64,000 bases of DNA from Sulfurimonas sp. (GTDB lineage: Bacteria > Campylobacterota > Campylobacteria > Campylobacterales > Sulfurimonadaceae): positions 1 to 64,000 of the forward strand of contig NZ_JAPHUF010000010.1 of the NCBI RefSeq assembly GCF_026196735.1, in the 5' to 3' direction. How positions within the stretch are numbered: position 1 is the first letter of the stretch; each line of letters begins with the position of its first letter. The translations under genes and the position numbers were made by a program. Under the pieces are notes generated by a model that saw only the letters and a program-made list of their open reading frames with translations, was not told where the DNA came from and made no database searches. Shown piece by piece: positions 61,876 to 64,000 of this stretch.

Positions 61876-64000
61876 TTAATTGCCCTTGTCACTAGTTTTT
61901 GTTAATAATTCATATATTTTCTCGACATTATTGCATATATCATTTTGTTTTTCCATTAAGAAGCTATCTCGAACCTTATGTTTGGTACTGTGAATCTTAG
62001 CAGTTACAATGTTAATATTAAGCTTCTCAAAGCACTCCATAATATATGCTAAAAGACCTTTTTGATTTTGTGTGTGTACGCTCACTTCGGCATGTGTAAG
62101 AGAATGTTCGCAATCAATTGCAATCTCTTTTTTATCGATAATCACATTTTTCATCTCTACATGTAGATTCATGTCAAATGCATTTTTAACTATGTTTTCA
62201 ACTTCAATTATTTCGTTAGAACCTATATTTTCAATAAACTCTATTTTAAAGTATTTCACATCATCAAAAAGTGTAAAAATTTCCATAGATGCGACATCCA
62301 GATGGCTTAACTTCGCAAGCAGATAACTGATATTTAGAGGAATTCTTCTGTATATTTCAATGCTAAGAGAGCCGTCAACATGTATAGAATAATCATACTC
62401 TTTAGTCTCTTTTGCTTTTTTTGCTATTTTAATTATATCTATGGGGGTATGCTTAAAAAAGAAAAGATTTGACTCTACACGCAGAAGTTTTGTCTGTAAA
62501 AGTTTTGGCAGTTGTAAAAACTCTGGAAGTTTTTGCACACGCTTTTCTATATTTATTCTTTTAGTCGCATCGGTGATTCTGCCGAGGTTTTGTGCTACTT
62601 CTAGGGCACTTGTGTACAGGTCATAAAGAAGTTTTGAGTTAAATGAGTTGTAAACATCTCCTCCAACTCCGTTTATATCCGCATATGTCAATACATACAA
62701 AAGCTTTAAGTTTTTAATATCCTGAACACTTGACATAAATTTATACAGAGTTTTTTCATTATGTATATTTTGTTTAAAGGCAACACTGCTCATAGTTACA
62801 TGTTGTTTGACCAAAGTAACACATCTCTGTATCTCTTCTTCTTTAAACTTTAATTTTTTAACAAAAGGGACAATAAGTTTGGCACCGACTTCGCTATGGT
62901 CTTGTTTTCTGCCTTTTCCGGTATCATGAAAAAGAGTGACGACCTTTAAAAGTACTTTTTCATCTTCACTGAATTCATCATAAAGCTCTTTTATAAAAGG
63001 GTCTTGTATATTTTCTAGGGCCTCGACACATTTGATGGAGTGAATATCTACGGGATAGTGATGATATCCGTCAAATTGCGGTAGATGAAGCACCTTTTTG
63101 AAGTTGGTAAATAGATGATGAAGTATCCCCGCATCGTAAAAAAGTTTTAAAAAACAGTACATATGTCTTTTTTTCAGCAAATCTTTTAAGAGCATGTGAG
63201 TTTTTGGTTTTAACGGAGGTGATATTTTTGCATAAGTGAATTGGTTTAAAAATCCAGCATCAAAATGATAAAATTTGTCAGGAAGCTTTACTAATATTTC
63301 TAAAAGATTATCTACATTTTGAACTTTTAAATTAAATGAGGCAAAAATTCTATCATCGAGTTCATAAATACCTTTGCTGATGCGGTTATGTCTGAATTTA
63401 GCTACATATGACATGTCACATAGGTATGGCCTTACCATTTTTTTAACAAAGATTTGAGTAAAGTTACTGATACGCCACTGTGCTTCTAGGACTTTGGTTA
63501 CCATCTTTTGTTGATTTCTAAAGCCGAGCATTCTTGTAACTTCAGGTATATGTTCAAGAAGAAGTCTGTCTTCTTGCTTGTGTGTTATCAAGTGAAGGGC
63601 GCTTCTAACACGAAATAAAAGCTCAAGTGCGCTTCTGTAGTCTCTGTACTCCTCTTCAGAAAATAATTTTTGGGTTAAATCTTTTAAAGCAGTAACGCCA
63701 TAAATCGTATGTGCCACCCAAAAAATAAGGTTTGAATCCCTCAACCCGCCAACACTCTCTTTGATATTTGGCTGCATTGAATTTGGATATTTTTTTCGTC
63801 TAATCTGTGCTTCTTCTACTTTGGCAAATATAAACTCTTTTTGATTATAAAGCCGTATTTTATTTAGCTCTTTTGTAGTTGCGTGCCAGGCAAAATTAGA
63901 ACCTGTTATAAATCTGGCTTCCATAAGAGAAGTCCTGATGGTAATATCTTCATTACTGGCAGGAAACAAGTCTTTTAGTTCGTGAACGCGGTGCCCCAGT
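61876..64000 (-). CDS. glnD: GlnD uridylyltransferase / uridylyl-removing enzyme, C-terminal part
   Basis: Controls PII and hence nitrogen assimilation by adding or removing UMP in response to glutamine. The frame stays open to the right edge ('LGHRVHELKDLFPASNED'), so the N-terminal nucleotidyltransferase catalytic part is outside the window. Visible parts are the end of that domain ('ITIRTSLMEARFITG'), the 'KESVGGLRDSNLIFWVAHTI' signature, the HD domain with 'HHYPVDIHSIKCVEAL' and 'VTLFHDTGKGRKQDHSEVG', and tandem ACT domains at the C terminus ('AEVSVHTQNQKGLLAYIMEC'). About 708 residues are visible. It is upstream of and fused in transcription to glmS. Confidence 0.95.
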   Translation of the reverse strand, partial: LGHRVHELKDLFPASNEDITIRTSLMEARFITGSNFAWHATTKELNKIRLYNQKEFIFAKVEEAQIRRKKYPNSMQPNIKESVGGLRDSNLIFWVAHTIYGVTALKDLTQKLFSEEEYRDYRSALELLFRVRSALHLITHKQEDRLLLEHIPEVTRMLGFRNQQKMVTKVLEAQWRISNFTQIFVKKMVRPYLCDMSYVAKFRHNRISKGIYELDDRIFASFNLKVQNVDNLLEILVKLPDKFYHFDAGFLNQFTYAKISPPLKPKTHMLLKDLLKKRHMYCFLKLFYDAGILHHLFTNFKKVLHLPQFDGYHHYPVDIHSIKCVEALENIQDPFIKELYDEFSEDEKVLLKVVTLFHDTGKGRKQDHSEVGAKLIVPFVKKLKFKEEEIQRCVTLVKQHVTMSSVAFKQNIHNEKTLYKFMSSVQDIKNLKLLYVLTYADINGVGGDVYNSFNSKLLYDLYTSALEVAQNLGRITDATKRINIEKRVQKLPEFLQLPKLLQTKLLRVESNLFFFKHTPIDIIKIAKKAKETKEYDYSIHVDGSLSIEIYRRIPLNISYLLAKLSHLDVASMEIFTLFDDVKYFKIEFIENIGSNEIIEVENIVKNAFDMNLHVEMKNVIIDKKEIAIDCEHSLTHAEVSVHTQNQKGLLAYIMECFEKLNINIVTAKIHSTKHKVRDSFLMEKQNDICNNVEKIYELLTKTSDKGN

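Overview
The window is low-GC bacterial DNA that most resembles a sulfur-oxidising, nitrate-respiring Campylobacterota member of the Sulfurimonas type. The evidence is the nap gene order napA-G-H-B-F-L-D without napC, the block ispDF / HP1021-type regulator / Sat-like protein / pgpA (the order known from Campylobacter jejuni), cheV beside a cheA that carries its own receiver, and a Campylobacter-type mqo. This assignment is inference from gene content, not a database match. TTG starts behind good Shine-Dalgarno (SD) sites are common, and two genes seem to start with AUC or AUA.

Layout. 1-5.4 kb: the 3' end of a very large filamentous-haemagglutinin (two-partner-secretion) protein, followed by a degraded array of lipoproteins and displaced haemagglutinin fragments. 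This looks like a contact-dependent effector/immunity locus whose probable immunity gene is duplicated, one copy being frameshifted at an AG tract. 5.5-16.3 kb: a plus-strand run of greA, argC, an LpxH-like phosphoesterase, cheV-cheA-cheW, a four-gene Mla-type lipid ABC transporter and pepP. 16.3-24.1 kb: the minus-strand periplasmic nitrate reductase operon plus two unrecognised distal genes. 24.2-26.0 kb: its probable control unit, an FNR-type box, a Crp/Fnr regulator and a membrane protein with a NarX/PilJ-like P-box but no output domain. 26.1-30.1 kb: a diguanylate cyclase whose 3' end is duplicated around an IS256-ended 2.69-kb insert. The insert carries a decayed transposase and a small histidine-rich/HupE membrane gene set, probably for metal handling.

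30.1-44.5 kb: mostly housekeeping and small conserved genes (SUI1-like, DUF1653, DUF5718-like, YbiT-type ABC-F, mqo, GNAT, YchJ, cold-shock protein, S4 protein, DUF445, a stand-alone RND pump, a rhodanese and a chemoreceptor with a histidine-less CZB domain). 44.6-51 kb: a CopD-like membrane protein, gdhA, an MscS channel, and a four-gene set of TorD-like chaperone, polyferredoxin, AroE-like protein without catalytic residues, and an unknown acidic protein. 51-64 kb: pgpA, Sat-like, HP1021-type regulator, ispDF, thiC, mrp/apbC, a haem-sensing diguanylate cyclase, glmS, and glnD running off the right edge.

Functional picture: nitrate respiration with dedicated sensing, chemotaxis and c-di-GMP signalling, outer-membrane lipid upkeep, and nitrogen and amino-sugar metabolism (gdhA, glnD, glmS). 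Accessory DNA is confined to the haemagglutinin locus and the IS256-bounded metal cassette. No CRISPR array, tRNA, rRNA or prophage was seen.
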